DNA of 64,000 nucleotides, taken from the NCBI GenBank assembly GCA_026545225.1, contig CM048849.1, positions 50,828,336-50,892,335 on the forward strand, in the 5' to 3' direction. Positions 47,547-58,758 of the stretch are shown here, piece after piece; the first letter of the stretch is position 1; the number at the start of each line of letters is the position of its first letter. The notes under the pieces were generated by a model. The model saw nothing but the letters and a program-made list of their open reading frames with translations, searched no databases and was not told the origin of the DNA. Both the position numbers and the translations under genes were made by a program. The stretch is from Cornus controversa. Lineage: Eukaryota > Streptophyta > Magnoliopsida > Cornales > Cornaceae.

Positions 47547-50004
47547 TGCAGGGAAAAAATTTCCATTTACTGCAATGGGCTGAATTGGTACACAAATGGA
47601 CCAAGCTCAAGAGGGTTTGGGCCCAAGTAACAGCAGAAGCCTCAGGGAATTAGTTCAAGAAAGAGAATGGGCCTAGTCGCTGTAATACTCCGTAATTTGA
47701 GGATATTTAATTTGGAGTTTTAATTATTTAAATTATTCATTTTGTGGTGTTTTAAATGTTTTAGTTAATTTTTTCAGTGCCTGTTCTTTTTGTTTAATGT
47801 GAAATATTTGTGAAATATTTGTTTTAAATGCAATTTTTGTTTTAAATACATTGGGTGGGTTTTTGGGCTGCAATTCCTTTTATCTTTTTAATTGTTATCA
47901 GGTTGGGCTAGACTGTTGGGTTGAGTTACATATGTTTATATATATTTATATATAGGTAGACTAAATATATAATAATTATTTTATTTAATTATTTAGGAAT
48001 TATTGTAGTACTTCTAGAAAAGAAAATTAATACATAAAGAGAATGGTGGGAATTTTAGTACCAATGTGTAGCTTAGATTGAGAGGAGTTCAATGGTATAT
48101 TTAAACATGAAGTTTAATGGCCAGAAGAGGCGGAAAGTGGCCGGGAAAGCAGCCGCACGCGGCTAGCTAGGTTTTACACGCATAGGAGGGGCTGGGAAAG
48201 AAGGAAGCTAGCCACACGTGTGGCCCACGTGCGTTGTCGGCGTGTGGCTCGCGTGCGGCGGCTTCCGGTAGCCGGCGGGGATTGGAAAAGTTTCAGTCCG
48301 GTCCCACCCACCGGGCCCAATTTGGGCCCAATTCGGAATATTTAAATATTTTTTTTAAATTTTAAATCATTTTAAAATGTAGAAAATTAGAAAAAATATT
48401 TATTTTATTACCAAAAAATTCCAAAAAATTCTCAAAAATTTTAGTAAGACTTTTAAAGACAGATTATGCACAGAAACCTAGGCTAGAGCTAGGTTTAGAT
48501 ATACTTGATGTTTAAATGGAAGTGTAGGCTTTATTATGGGTTTTTTTTTTAATTAATTGTTTATTTTTTTTCCTTTAATTGTTTATTTGCTATCATAAAT
48601 GTTCTTGATTAATTATATGATGTTTAAATCAGTTTATGATGGTATGTTAAACTCAGTTACGTTCATGGTATGTTGTGTTATTTTTAATTATTTAATTAAT
48701 TCGTGTGGCGATGGAACTTTTGATGATATTAAATAGCATGCTTATAAGTATATTAATTTTTTTTATTTAAAGGATTACGGGAGGTATGTCAGGATTGTCT
48801 AATACCTAATAATATATCTATACATTATATTTTGTGGCATATCAGGATTCCAAGGCATGTCAGGATTGCCTAATACCTAATAAGATATCTATACATGATA
48901 TTTTGTCGCATGTCAGAATTGCCAAGCATGTCAGGATTTTCTAATATCTAATAGGGTATCTATACATGATAAGGTATATACATTATATTTTGCGACATGT
49001 CAGGATTGCCCAATACCTAATAAGGAATTCATAAAATACGGGTATAGGCATATCATGATTACCTAATACTTAATAAGAAATTTTGTTATGTGAGGAATGT
49101 TAGGATTGCCACTTGTTTGAACTTAGAAACTTATTCTATCTTTACTGTGATAATGGATGGGTTGGTTCAGAACATAGTTTTAATTATTTCTGAGACAAGA
49201 GATTAATTGATAAAATGGTATAGTCATACCTATATGTTATTTACTGTCCTCATATAGAGGGTATGTTTACCAGTTCTCTGATTGGGTGGTAGTAGAGGGA
49301 ACTTGCTCATGGGTTTAACCCACTTTGTTGATATTTCAGGTCTCAGACCGGTTCCACTGCAATGGTAGAGTCTTAAGTTAGTAAATTGTAGCGGTCATAT
49401 TCTCTTATCAGTTTTCAGAGTATGGACCTATTCTTTTATTTATGTTCAGGATATGAACTTTATCGGGACTCTATTTTAGATTATTTAATCTTTCTTATAT
49501 TTTGAGTTTACGGGTCCTTAGGCTACAGAACTTCCAAGTTGTAGTGTTCTGACTCTCAATCTTATTTTATATTATTGATCCTACTTGTTTAAGTTTTCTT
49601 TTCACACTTATTTATTTATTCTGTTATTCTTGTATTCTGTGCTTGCATGCTATCAATTGTAGGTATTTCTTATATTTCATATATGAGACTGGTCACCTCA
49701 TGCATGAGATCGTAGGGGGTATTTCAGTTGCCCCCTATATAAGGCCAAGCTGGCCCAATTTAGATGCAAGTATAAACTCAAATAAGAATTTGAATCCTTA
49801 AGAGTAGCTATAATTAAGGGAATTTGAATCCTAGAAGAATTCAAATTCCACCTTGTATAAATATCAAGAAAAAGATGAATAAAAGGACCCTAGAATCCGT
49901 GAATTGTTTTCTTAATTTATCTTAAGAAATATTTTGTTAATTTTATTGGGTGTGTGCATTGAATTAATTAGTATAAATTAGCTAAGTAATTTTTTGTACC
50001 AACA
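47547..50004 (+). mobile_element. Tat-lineage gypsy 5' LTR, split by a solo LTR
   Basis: Left part 47547-47680 (TGCAGGGAAAAAATTTCC...GAATGGGCCTAGTCGC) and right part 49727-50004 (GTTGCCCCCTATATAAGGCC...GTACCAACA) together align to the LTR at 63632-64000, which is uninterrupted at the corresponding GGGCCTAGTTGCCTACTC. A TATAAATA box lies at about 49856. Without the insert the LTR is about 410 bp. The start is inferred from the first TG shared in position with the 3' LTR; the end from the CAACA before the primer-binding site. Confidence 0.82.
47681..49726 (+). mobile_element. solo LTR (2046 bp) nested in Tat 5' LTR
   Basis: TGTAATACTCCG...GGGGGTATTTCA, flanked by GTCGC (47676-47680) and GTTGC (49727-49731). 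Same family as the inverted 12523-15389 element, with the same TCAGGATTGCCTAATACCTAATA minisatellite (48780-49110). No coding sequence. The 3' LTR of the Tat element shows the empty site, which confirms the borders. Confidence 0.87.
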
Positions 50005-50007
50005 CTT

Positions 50008-50025
50008 TGGCGTCGTCTGTAGGAA
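50008..50025 (+). other. primer-binding site of Tat element
   Basis: TGGCGTCGTCTGTAGGAA, three bases after the 5' LTR end. It corresponds to the TGGCGCCGTCTGTGGGAA-type site common in plant Tat-like gypsy elements, with two changes. The exact tRNA was not determined. Confidence 0.7.
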
Positions 50026-50069
50026 ATGTTTAATCATTTTCTGTTCGAAGAACTTGAAGAATTTACAAT

Positions 50070-51540
50070 CATGGTAGACACAAAAGAGGAATACTTACGA
50101 TATTGCAGATCTGGGCAGACCCCTTAGGAATCAAAGTGGGGTGCCGCTTATGCAGCTAAACATCCAGGATCCTCTAGCATAACCAAATATTCTACAATTG
50201 ACCCAGCAGAACAAGGCTCTGTGTCAGCAGATCGCTGATCTCCAAGCAAGGGTCGAACGTGTCGAAAACGTGAGAAACCCTGGACAACAGCAGAATGAAT
50301 GGGCTGAATCAAGTAACCAATCGTTGAGTACCTCTCATCACAACCAGCCCACAGGTAGAAACCATCATCTAGGCTGGCCCAATGAAGATCAGATCAATCC
50401 CGCGTAGTTCTACCCAGAATGGAGGGCCCAGATGCAGTGGGTGATCGATGAACTGCAAGGCAGTTGATCCTGCTACCTAGCTATCCGAACGCTTGTTGCC
50501 ACTAGGCTGACCGATTCTCCCTTCACCGAGAATATAATCAGAACTGAAAGGCCGAGAAGGTTTACCCTGCCTACATTTGTTACCTTCGATAGAAAGACAG
50601 ATCAGGTGGAGCATGTCTACCAGTATCAACAGACGATAACCTTGGATGCCTAAAACGATACGCTCATGTGTAAAATCTTTCCATCTAGCCTGGCCAGGCC
50701 AGCTTTACTTTGGTTCAAGCAATAACCACCTCATTTGATCTCGAACTTTGCACAACTGTGCGAGTTGTTCGTGGCCCAGTACGCTAAAAACCAGGAACGA
50801 TAGATGACAATCTCTTTATTATTCACCATGAGGCAAGTTAAAAGAGAGACGTTAAAATGTTTCTTAACTCGTTTCAATTTGGATATGTCGATGATAGATT
50901 AGTGCGATCAAACCGCGACAGTGGAGGCTTTTAAGATAGCAGTCTCACTAAAGAGGACTTCCATAGATCTCCGGTAAAAAGCATCCCAAAAGATATGAGC
51001 GACTGGAATTTCTGAGCTCAGATGTATCTAAAGATAGAAGAGGATGAAACGGCCAGAAAATAGAGATCGACCTTGATCACTATGACACAACAAACAAAGA
51101 CCCAGGTTGCTAAGAAAAAACTACCTCGAGTTATTCCTTCGTCTACACTAGAGTTTCCAAAAAAGCAAAAAGTCAAAGAGAAGAACAAGCATTGTTCTCT
51201 CCAGAGTGACTTCGATCATTTTACCAATGAATACAGAAGCTTAAGGCAACAGGTGGAGGCTCTGATCACTAAGAGCAGCTTGTCTGAATATGTCATTTGA
51301 AAAGAACAAGCTAAACCCTTCGATCAATCTCAATAAAAGACAAATAGACAACCTTGCTCCTGTTCGTGTTATCAATGCTATTCATGGTCGACCTACCTCA
51401 GATCGAGAAAGTGAGTCCAAAATACGGTCATACTTAAAGAATGCTCAAAAAATTCAGAGGAATGGAGAGATCCACTCAGGGCATAACAGTTCGGCCAACG
51501 TGTCAATCATCTTCATAGATGAGGACATGAGCAAAATCTA
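50070..51540 (+). pseudogene. Tat-lineage gag remnant
   Basis: Gag of the gypsy element in several broken frames. Recognisable parts: a coiled-coil start (ALCQQIADLQARVERVENV, 50217-50275), then the capsid-like core near 50560-50880 (FTLPTFVTFDRKTDQVEHVY, DTLMCKIFPSSLARPALLWF, LCELFVAQYAKN, RETLKCFLTRFN), interrupted by several stops. The C-terminal part (51073-51541) is Lys-rich and includes INAIHGRPTSDRESE. Clearly non-functional. The upstream ORF start is uncertain. Confidence 0.78.
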
Positions 51541-51541
51541 A

Positions 51542-51880
51542 ATGCCGCATGAGGACCCGCTCGTGATTAACCTCATCATCTCTAACTGTGAAGTAAAAAA
51601 AGTGTTGGTGGATGCAATAAGCAGCGCGAATGTCTTGACCTTATCGACTTTCCAACAGATGGGCCTGGAAGTAGAACGTGTCAAGCCTACTATCAAGCCG
51701 CTGATAGGGTTTGACGACAAACAAGTAATTCCAACTGGTGTGGTGGAACTCCCAGTAACAACAATAGCAAGAACCTTGACTAAAACCTTCGTCATTGTCG
51801 ATTTCAACTCTTCATACAACATGATAATGGGAAGAGGTTCAATACATAGGATGCAAGGAGTCCCTTCAACGCTCCATTAG
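51542..51880 (+). pseudogene. Tat-lineage aspartic protease remnant
   Basis: Frame reads DPLVINLIISNCEVKKVLVD, then AISSANVLTLSTFQQMGL, LIGFDDKQVIPTGVVELP and FVIVDFNSSYNMIMGRGSIH, matching the retropepsin of Tat-like gypsy elements (usual core VRRVLVDNGSSADIL and YNAIIGR). The catalytic D-x-G signature is replaced by D-A-I, so this copy would be inactive even if translated. Confidence 0.82.
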
Positions 51881-53500
51881 CTAATGAGGTGCGTAGCGCC
51901 GAACGGAAGGGATACAATCGACATATTGGGAGACCAAGTAATCGTTAAGAAGTGTTATGCTCTTACGCTAAAAGAAAAGATGGCAAAGAAAGTACAGGCT
52001 AAATAACAATTATAGAACTCTCTATCAAAGGGCGTTCCATGAGAGCAAGAAAGAAAAAAGCCGACTGAGGAACCACTTGAAGAAGTAGAAATCGTTCCCA
52101 ACAAGGATCCCACAAATCTAGGGACCTTTCTATGTTAGGAAGATAGAACCCAACTGATGCAATTGTTAAGAGAAAATATAGATTTTTTCACTTGGGATCA
52201 CACAGACATGCCAAGCATTGATCCATTTGTATCATGCCATGCAATCAACGTCAATCCAAACTTGCCACCGGTGCATTAAAGGCAAAGACGATTCGCTCTA
52301 AAAAAAATCAGATCATAGTAGTGGAGGTAAATCGCATCCTCTAGGCAGGCTTCATCATAGAAGTACAGTTTCAGGATTGGCTCTCAAATGTGGTGGTGGT
52401 CCAAAAAAATAATGGTAAGTGGTGAATCTGTATAGACTTTACCAATCTGAACAAAGTTTGCCCCAGAGATAGTTTTTCTCTTTCAAAAATTGATCAAATA
52501 GTCGATGCCATAACTAGATATGAGCTTTGACATTCCTTGATACATATTATGGATACAATCAGATTCTAATGAATCCAAACGATCTGGAAAAAACATTATT
52601 TATCACTGAAAAGGGAATTTATTACTACAAAGTGATGCCGTTCGGCTTAAAAAATGCTGGAGCAACTTACTAGCAACTGATTAACAAAGCCTTTAAAAAA
52701 TTGATGGGCTGGATGGTTGAAGCATACATAGATGACATGGTAGTAGAAAATCTTAAAAAGAAAGATCACCGTAGACATTTGCAGGAGGTATTTGACACCC
52801 TACAAAACCATAACATGAAACTAAACCCTCAAAGTGCTTATTCGGGGTTTCTTCGGGACAGTTCTTGGGGCACATAGTAAACCAAAAGGGGATAAAAGTA
52901 AGCCTGATTTAGGTGAAGGCCCTTATTCAGAATGAAGAACCAAAAACTCGCAGAGACGTTCAAATATTGACAGGGCACATCGCTGCTCTGAGTAGATTCA
53001 TCTCTCAACTTTCTGACAAGTGCAAGCCCTTTTTTGATGTCATCAGGGTGAAAGAAAAAGAGGTATGAGGAGCTTAGCAGAATGAAGCCCTGACAAAACT
53101 CAAATAATACTTAATTTAATTGCCAACACTTTCAGCACTGAAAGCTGGAGAACCTTTGTATTTATACCTCGCAATATCTTGAACAGCCACCAGTGCAGTT
53201 CTGATCAGTGAGCTCGACAAAAGGCAATACACAGTATTTTACTCAAGTAAAATCATGACTGAAGCAGAACAGAGGTACTCAAAAATTGAAAAGCTTTTGT
53301 TGGCCCTAGTCTATGAAAAAAAGAAGCTTAGGCACTACTTTGAGGCTCACCCAATCATTGTCCCAACTAAATTCCTGATCAAAGCGATTCTTTATAAACT
53401 TGATGAGTCAGGAAGAGTCACCAATGGGGCAATTGAGTTGGGTGTCTACGATATAACCTATGAACCTCGGACCACAATAACATGACAAACTTGAGTACGA
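51881..53500 (+). pseudogene. Tat-lineage reverse transcriptase and RNase H remnant
   Basis: RT in short frames: TNLNKVCPRDSFSLSKIDQI near 52440, VMPFGLKNAGATY near 52633, the catalytic AYIDDMVVE at ~52720-52745, NHNMKLNPQ near 52810 and LGHIVNQKGIK near 52870. RNase H follows (VFYSSKIMTEAEQRYSKIEK, LLALVYEKKKLRHYFEAH; 53230-53350). At least ten stops or frameshifts. Order and motifs fit Tat, and differ from the Athila pol at the window start. Confidence 0.85.
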
Positions 53501-53519
53501 GTCAAAGAGCGATGAAGAA

Positions 53520-54005
53520 ACAAAAGCTTTAATTCAACGCGAATGAAAACTCTATGTTGACGGATCATCGACATAGACAGGATCGGGTATTGGTGTGGAG
53601 ATCCAGTCTCCTGACAGAACTGCTTTGCAGCAAACAATCCATCTACAGTTCCCTACATCAAACAATGAAGCCGAGTATGGAGCCTTGTTAGCAGGACTAC
53701 GACTGACACAAACATTCCTGGTAAAAAACTTGCAAGTTTTTAGTGATTCTCAACTAATCGTGAAATAAGTTAGTAGAGATTATTCTCGAAAAGATGACCT
53801 TATGAAAGGCTACAAAGACTTGGTGGAAAGAGAGCTCAAAGAGTTTGACCAAGTCAACATTTTTCAAATTTCAAGAAATCTGAACTTGGAAGCTAATAGG
53901 CTAGCGTGTTCTGCCTCAGCAACTCAGCTAGACTTGATCAGAATGGAGCCGATCGGCTCTTGCAAATGCCTACCATCCATGTCTAGAAAGATGTGTTGGT
54001 CATAC
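53520..54005 (+). pseudogene. second (archaeal-type) RNase H of Tat element
   Basis: Frame near 53550 reads LYVDGSST, GSGIGVEIQSPDRTALQQ, SNNEAEYGALLAGLRLTQTF, NLQVFSDSQLIVK and FQISRNLNLEANRLA. These are the catalytic blocks of the additional RNase H (aRNH) found after the normal RNase H in Tat-lineage elements. One stop follows LIVK and one lies in the GSST region. It ends where the Athila solo LTR is inserted; the frame continues after it at 55517. Confidence 0.83.
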
Positions 54006-55511
54006 TGATTCGTGTGTGAGTGTGACTCAAAAAGTATATCAATTAAAAATTTCCACACTTCGCAATAGAACGAATTCCTTGCAGAATAGTGCTATCGAAA
54101 GGGGTATCGTACCTCAGGGATTATGGTCTGATGAGTTGGAATACTGAATTAATTCTAATTAAATTTAAGAGAAAAGAATTCTGATTTTTAACTACTAATT
54201 AAAAAGTAAAATAAAATAAATCAAAGTAAGATAGAAAGTGAAGATAATATGAGAGAAATCTAGGGTGTTTGACTTCACCACTAACTCCACAATCAATGGT
54301 CAATTGAATCAACTATAGAGGAATTATATCATGCATAAGTGGTGTCGGTGGCTACAAGCTTACCTTCATCCGTCAAGAAGATAACATATGATTAAGGCTA
54401 AGCCATGGACTATCTTCGATTGGCATGGGTCATATGCCTAACTACTCTAATCTAGGGTGCAGTATGGTTCATCTTCTCTAGGCATAATCCATCAAAGCTC
54501 TTAACAATATATTCAGTGATTACCATTGTGTAATAATCGCTCTCATGATCACAGAAAACAAGAGAGATTGAGTTCAATAACAACTAAATATCTAAGACAA
54601 GATAAGAAATCATTGAGATTGAATTTACAAGACTTTTATTGCTCAATTCTATAATAAGAATCCTCTGAATTACACAATCTATGCATGTATATAAAGGTCC
54701 CCAATAATTAAAATAATCAAACCATTGATGCTTTGTTAGGGCTACATCAAAACCCTAGTGGATGAACTAGCCGCTCACGGTAGAAGAAGAAGCTTCAACT
54801 GTTGAGGAAGAAGACATCATCTTTCTGAATTACGCGTATGACTTCGTTCTCCAACGGCTCTGCGAATATGTTTCTGTTCTCTTCTCAGCCCTCTCAGACT
54901 CTCCAATCTCTCTCCAATCTCCTCCAAACTCAGCCTCTTATTCTTCACTTTATTCCCCAAGAGAATACACCAAAGTCCTAATCCAATTAGGAATAAATTA
55001 GGGTTTCCCGCAGCACTAATCAGGTGGGTTTTTTCTGCTGACTTCGGCCCAACTTTTGACCCACTAGAAGTCTGATTTACGGAATTTTCGTGAAATACAA
55101 AAGTGTGTAGAATCAAATTTCGTTCAACCTTACGCTAAAATCATGTCAATTTGAGGCTCGAAAATAAGACTTCTGGTCCGTTTTCCAAAACGGGATTAAG
55201 ACTGTATTATGCGCAGATTTGGGCTTCAGGCCCGAAACCTTCCTAAGCAGCTGTAATTCTCTTGGACCTCTTCCTTGGGTTGAATTGAGTTAAAATAAAT
55301 GGTTGAATGATTCTCCTTGATGTAGGCTTCATCTAACCATCTTGGATGTCTTCTTAAAAAGCCCAAAAGCTTGGTTTTAACTGAAATAATCATTAAGGCC
55401 CTAAAAATACAAAAAATACTAAAACAAAGTAAAATCACAAAATAATCTATCACTAAGAGAATAAAATACATAAGTTAAGAGACTAGAATGCGTAACATTC
55501 AACGCCTATCA
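54006..55511 (-). mobile_element. Athila solo LTR (1506 bp), TSD CATAC
   Basis: Reverse-complement copy of the LTR at 5465-6970, identical in length and collinear throughout (TGATTCGTGTGTGAG ... AACGCCTATCA as read on +). Exact 5-bp duplications CATAC at 54001-54005 and 55512-55516. No internal sequence remains, so it arose by LTR-LTR recombination after a full Athila insertion, or is a recombinant. It splits the Tat pol between aRNase H and integrase. Confidence 0.95.
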
Positions 55512-56700
55512 CATACAAAACCAACCTAAATGGATGGATCACATCAAGGCTTATCTTTTTAGTGGAATATTCTAGATTCAAAAGAAAAAGCAAGAAAAAT
55601 CAGAATGAATTCTTTGAGATATTTCATAATCGGCGGACATCTGTACATGAGATCATTCTTAGGACCGTACCTGAGATATGTGGCACCTGCAGAGGCAAAA
55701 GAAATTATTTCCAAGATTCACGAAGGCGTTTGATGAAACCATTCAGGAGGGCGATCGTTGGCCCATAAGGCTATTACCTAGGGGTACTTCTGGCCATACA
55801 TAACTCAAGATACCAAAAAGCATACAAGAAAATGTGATAAATGTCAACGACAAGAAAGAATACTTCATCAGCCTCTAGAAGACTTGGCCACCATGGCCAA
55901 TCTTTGGCCGTTCGTGAAGTGGGTTATGGATTTAATGAGACCACTCCCTTAGGCTGTTAAGAGCAAAAAATACGTCTTGCTAGCTATGGATTACTTTACA
56001 AAATGGGTTGAAGCAAAAACTTAAACAACAATCACTCACATTCAAGTAAAAATGTTATCTGGAACAACATCATTTACGAATTTGGTTTACCAAAATTCAT
56101 TATCATGGATAATGCCACAAACTTTGACAATCGACCAATAGAAAAGTTATTTAGAAAATACGATCAAGAAAAAATAACCAATTGTACCAGGTTTGAATGT
56201 GTTCGAAAGAAGCTAGAGGCCCGAAAGGGCAAATGTCTGAACAAGCTACCTAAAGTACTCTAGGCTAACCGAATGACGCCCAAACATTTGACCAGAAAAA
56301 TTCCATTCTGTCTGTCCTATGGATCCGAAGTAATGATACCAATCGAGCTGTCTACCCCAACAACCCGAACAGAGGCATTAGAAAGGGGGCAGAATGATCA
56401 GCTGCTTAATCAAAATCTAGATCTCTTGAAAGAAAAGAGGGAGACAGCTCAGATAAGGCTTGTGTCCTATCAGAGGATGATCAAGAACAATTATGATAAG
56501 AAAGTGAGACACCGAGCATCTAGTCTCGGAGACTAGGTACTACGAAAGAGTCACTGATAATACAAAGGATCGTAATGCTGGAAAATTAGTAGTAAAATGG
56601 GAAGGCCCATATGAGGTCACAGAAATGATCGGCAAATGAGCATACAAGCTTTGCAGAATTAGCGACATAGAAGTAATTCGCAAGCCTTAGAATGCAACCC
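55512..56700 (+). pseudogene. Tat-lineage integrase remnant
   Basis: Continues pol after the Athila LTR (QNQPKWMDHIKAYLFSGI). The zinc-binding CDKCQRQER lies at ~55833-55860. Catalytic-core blocks are degraded: WVMDLMRPLP (~55921), LLAMDYFTKWVEA (~55978) and IMDNATNFDN (~56103). The C-terminal part includes RKIPFCLSYGSEVMIPIELS (~56290) and the [12 protein letters not shown]-like segment (~56595). Many stops. Confidence 0.83.
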
Positions 56701-57190
56701 ATTTAAAAAAGGTATTATGTTTAAATTCTAATATATTAGAATTAGATTATTCCTTTTTGACAGTGTATCCTTTGGCTTTTCCAAAAATAGAAAAGTCTTC
56801 TAATAAAAAGAAATAGAATATCTTTTCTAATACATTACTATCAAAAAGAGAAAGAACTTGGTTGCACATCGAATAAAAAATTTCGTACTCTATGATAAAT
56901 AAAGAGTGAAGTCAAACTCCACAGCCGTGGCAAGACATGGCCGTTGTGCAAAAATATATGCACAACTGCACTGTCTTACCCTCTTTTTTCCCTTTTCTCC
57001 AAAGGTATTTATCGACCAAGGCAACCATTGCAGATTCTGCAAATATGACCCCCAAATTTCTTTAGGGAAATCATATGTTTAAAGCTCAATATATTAGAGT
57101 TTAAATTTTGGCAATGTAACCTTACTTTTTGTCAGAAAAGGAGTACACCTTTAGAATTAACCTCAAAGACAATGAGAGTCATTTTAAATT
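56701..57190. other. Tat 3' region, non-coding
   Basis: Sequence following the integrase, no coding frame. Long 3' regions after pol are usual in Tat/Ogre-type elements. Confidence 0.5.
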
Positions 57191-57192
57191 GG

Positions 57193-57230
<38 letters not shown>

Positions 57231-57640
57231 CTGAACAATCGATTGCTTATCCAAGCTAAGGTCTTAAATGACCCATCACTTACAAAAAAAAAGAGGCTAT
57301 AGGCCCAACCGAGCTAAAGTTTGAATGAGCAATCGCTTATAAAAAAAGGAGGCCATAGGCCCAACCAAGCTAAGGTTTTAAATGACCGATCACTTATCCA
57401 AGCTAAGGTCTGAACGACCAATTGTTTATCCAAGCTAAGGTCTTAAATGACCGATCACTTAAAAAAAAAAAAGCCATAGGCCTAACCAAGCTAAGGTTTG
57501 AATAACCAATCGCTTATCCAAGCTATAAGTCTTAAATGACCGATCACTTACAAAAAAATTCATAGGCTTAATCAAGCTAAGGTCTTAAATGACCAAGCAC
57601 TCACCAAAGTAAAGGTCAAAACAACCAATCATTTACAGGA
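57191..57640. repeat. minisatellite AAGCTAAGGTCTTAAATGACC
   Basis: A (TA)n tract (57197-57226) then about ten imperfect units of CCAAGCTAAGGTYTTAAATGACCGATCACTTA, 32-60 bp apart, some with a poly-A and GGCCATAGGCCCAACC insert. Lies in the Tat 3' region. Tandem repeats here are common in this lineage. Confidence 0.8.
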
Positions 57641-58540
57641 GAATCAACCAATGTCACAAGCTGATCGCTTGAAAGAGCCCCCTGCCAAGCTCTTTAATGA
57701 AGAAAGATGAGACGTCAAGTGTCGAACGCTAATGCTTTGTGCAAAACTCTCAATTAATAGACAAGATTGGAAAAGAGTTTTCTGGTCCAAGAAAGGCTAA
57801 GGACTTAGCCTGCCAAGGCATGTGTTTATTCAGAAGTTACCAAGTGCAGAAGCATTAAACAGGAGCAAAATGAAAACTTTGGAGAAATTAAGACACAAAA
57901 GTTGTATTTCTGATCAAAATATTAATTACAAAACAAGAGGGGTAAAAATACAGCTATCCCTCACAAAAAGAGAAAAGCTCTAATTGAGCATTACAAAAAA
58001 AAAGAAAAAAATGCATAAGATATAACAAAAAATTTAATCATGGGGAGATGCCCCGTCCTCCTTGTTGAAATCTTGACCTAAGGAGTCAACGATCAGAGTG
58101 CCCTTCTTAGCTTGTGTCGGCACTTTCAGTGTAATCTAATCAAATGGAAGAAGAGAAGAAAGAACAACAACCGAAATAGAAGGGGCTAAAGTCGAGCATG
58201 AGCTCTTGAGAAAATTTGCAAACTTTTATTCAGCTTCACTAGGCAAGGAAATGTCATACGTGCTGGATGACTCAATCCCCTGATCAGCATCGAACTCATC
58301 AGGATCTTGATAGTCTCGTTCAACTTCAAGCTTCCCTTCTTGTTTGAAACCATAACGGAAGCCATCAGCGATCTTCGAAGCTGGAATCTTCAAAAATTGT
58401 ATATACATTTCAAGTCCTCTAGACTTGTAAACCTGCAGCATAGCCTAAAGCTAGGCAGGCTTCTGTTCGGCCTCTAAGGTCCTCTGTTCAAAATGAACAA
58501 TAGTCTTTTACTTCTCAGCAAGAGACTTCTTCAAAGATGA

Positions 58541-58751
58541 GGCTCTATTTGGATTAGCTTTTGAAAAGCGACTTTTGACTTTTCAAGCTCAAAAGTCATT
58601 TTGGAGAGTGTTTGGATCGATAGACAAAAGAGCTTCAGAGTCCAAAAAGAACGTTTAAAGGAAACTGGTGGGTACCAGCTTCCTCATTTAGCTTCTGCTT
58701 CTCTTTTTCTTCTACGTAAAAGTCGAATCAAAAGCTCTGCCAAACAGGGCC
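58541..58751. mobile_element. MITE, hAT-like (211 bp)
   Basis: Inverted ends GGCTCTATTTGGATTAGCTTTTGA and, on -, GGCCCTGTTTGGCAGAGCTTTTGA, with CGACTTTT following in both. No convincing target duplication (AAAGATGA against TTTCGGCC), so the ends may be off by a few bases. It lies within the antisense ORF, next to the hAT element. Confidence 0.65.
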
Positions 58752-58758
58752 TTTCGGC

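Noticed and set aside
54817-55116. 99-aa minus-strand ORF, also at 5860-6051 in the other copy
   Set aside because: Lies inside the Athila LTR; it is truncated differently in the two LTR copies, so it is not a conserved protein.
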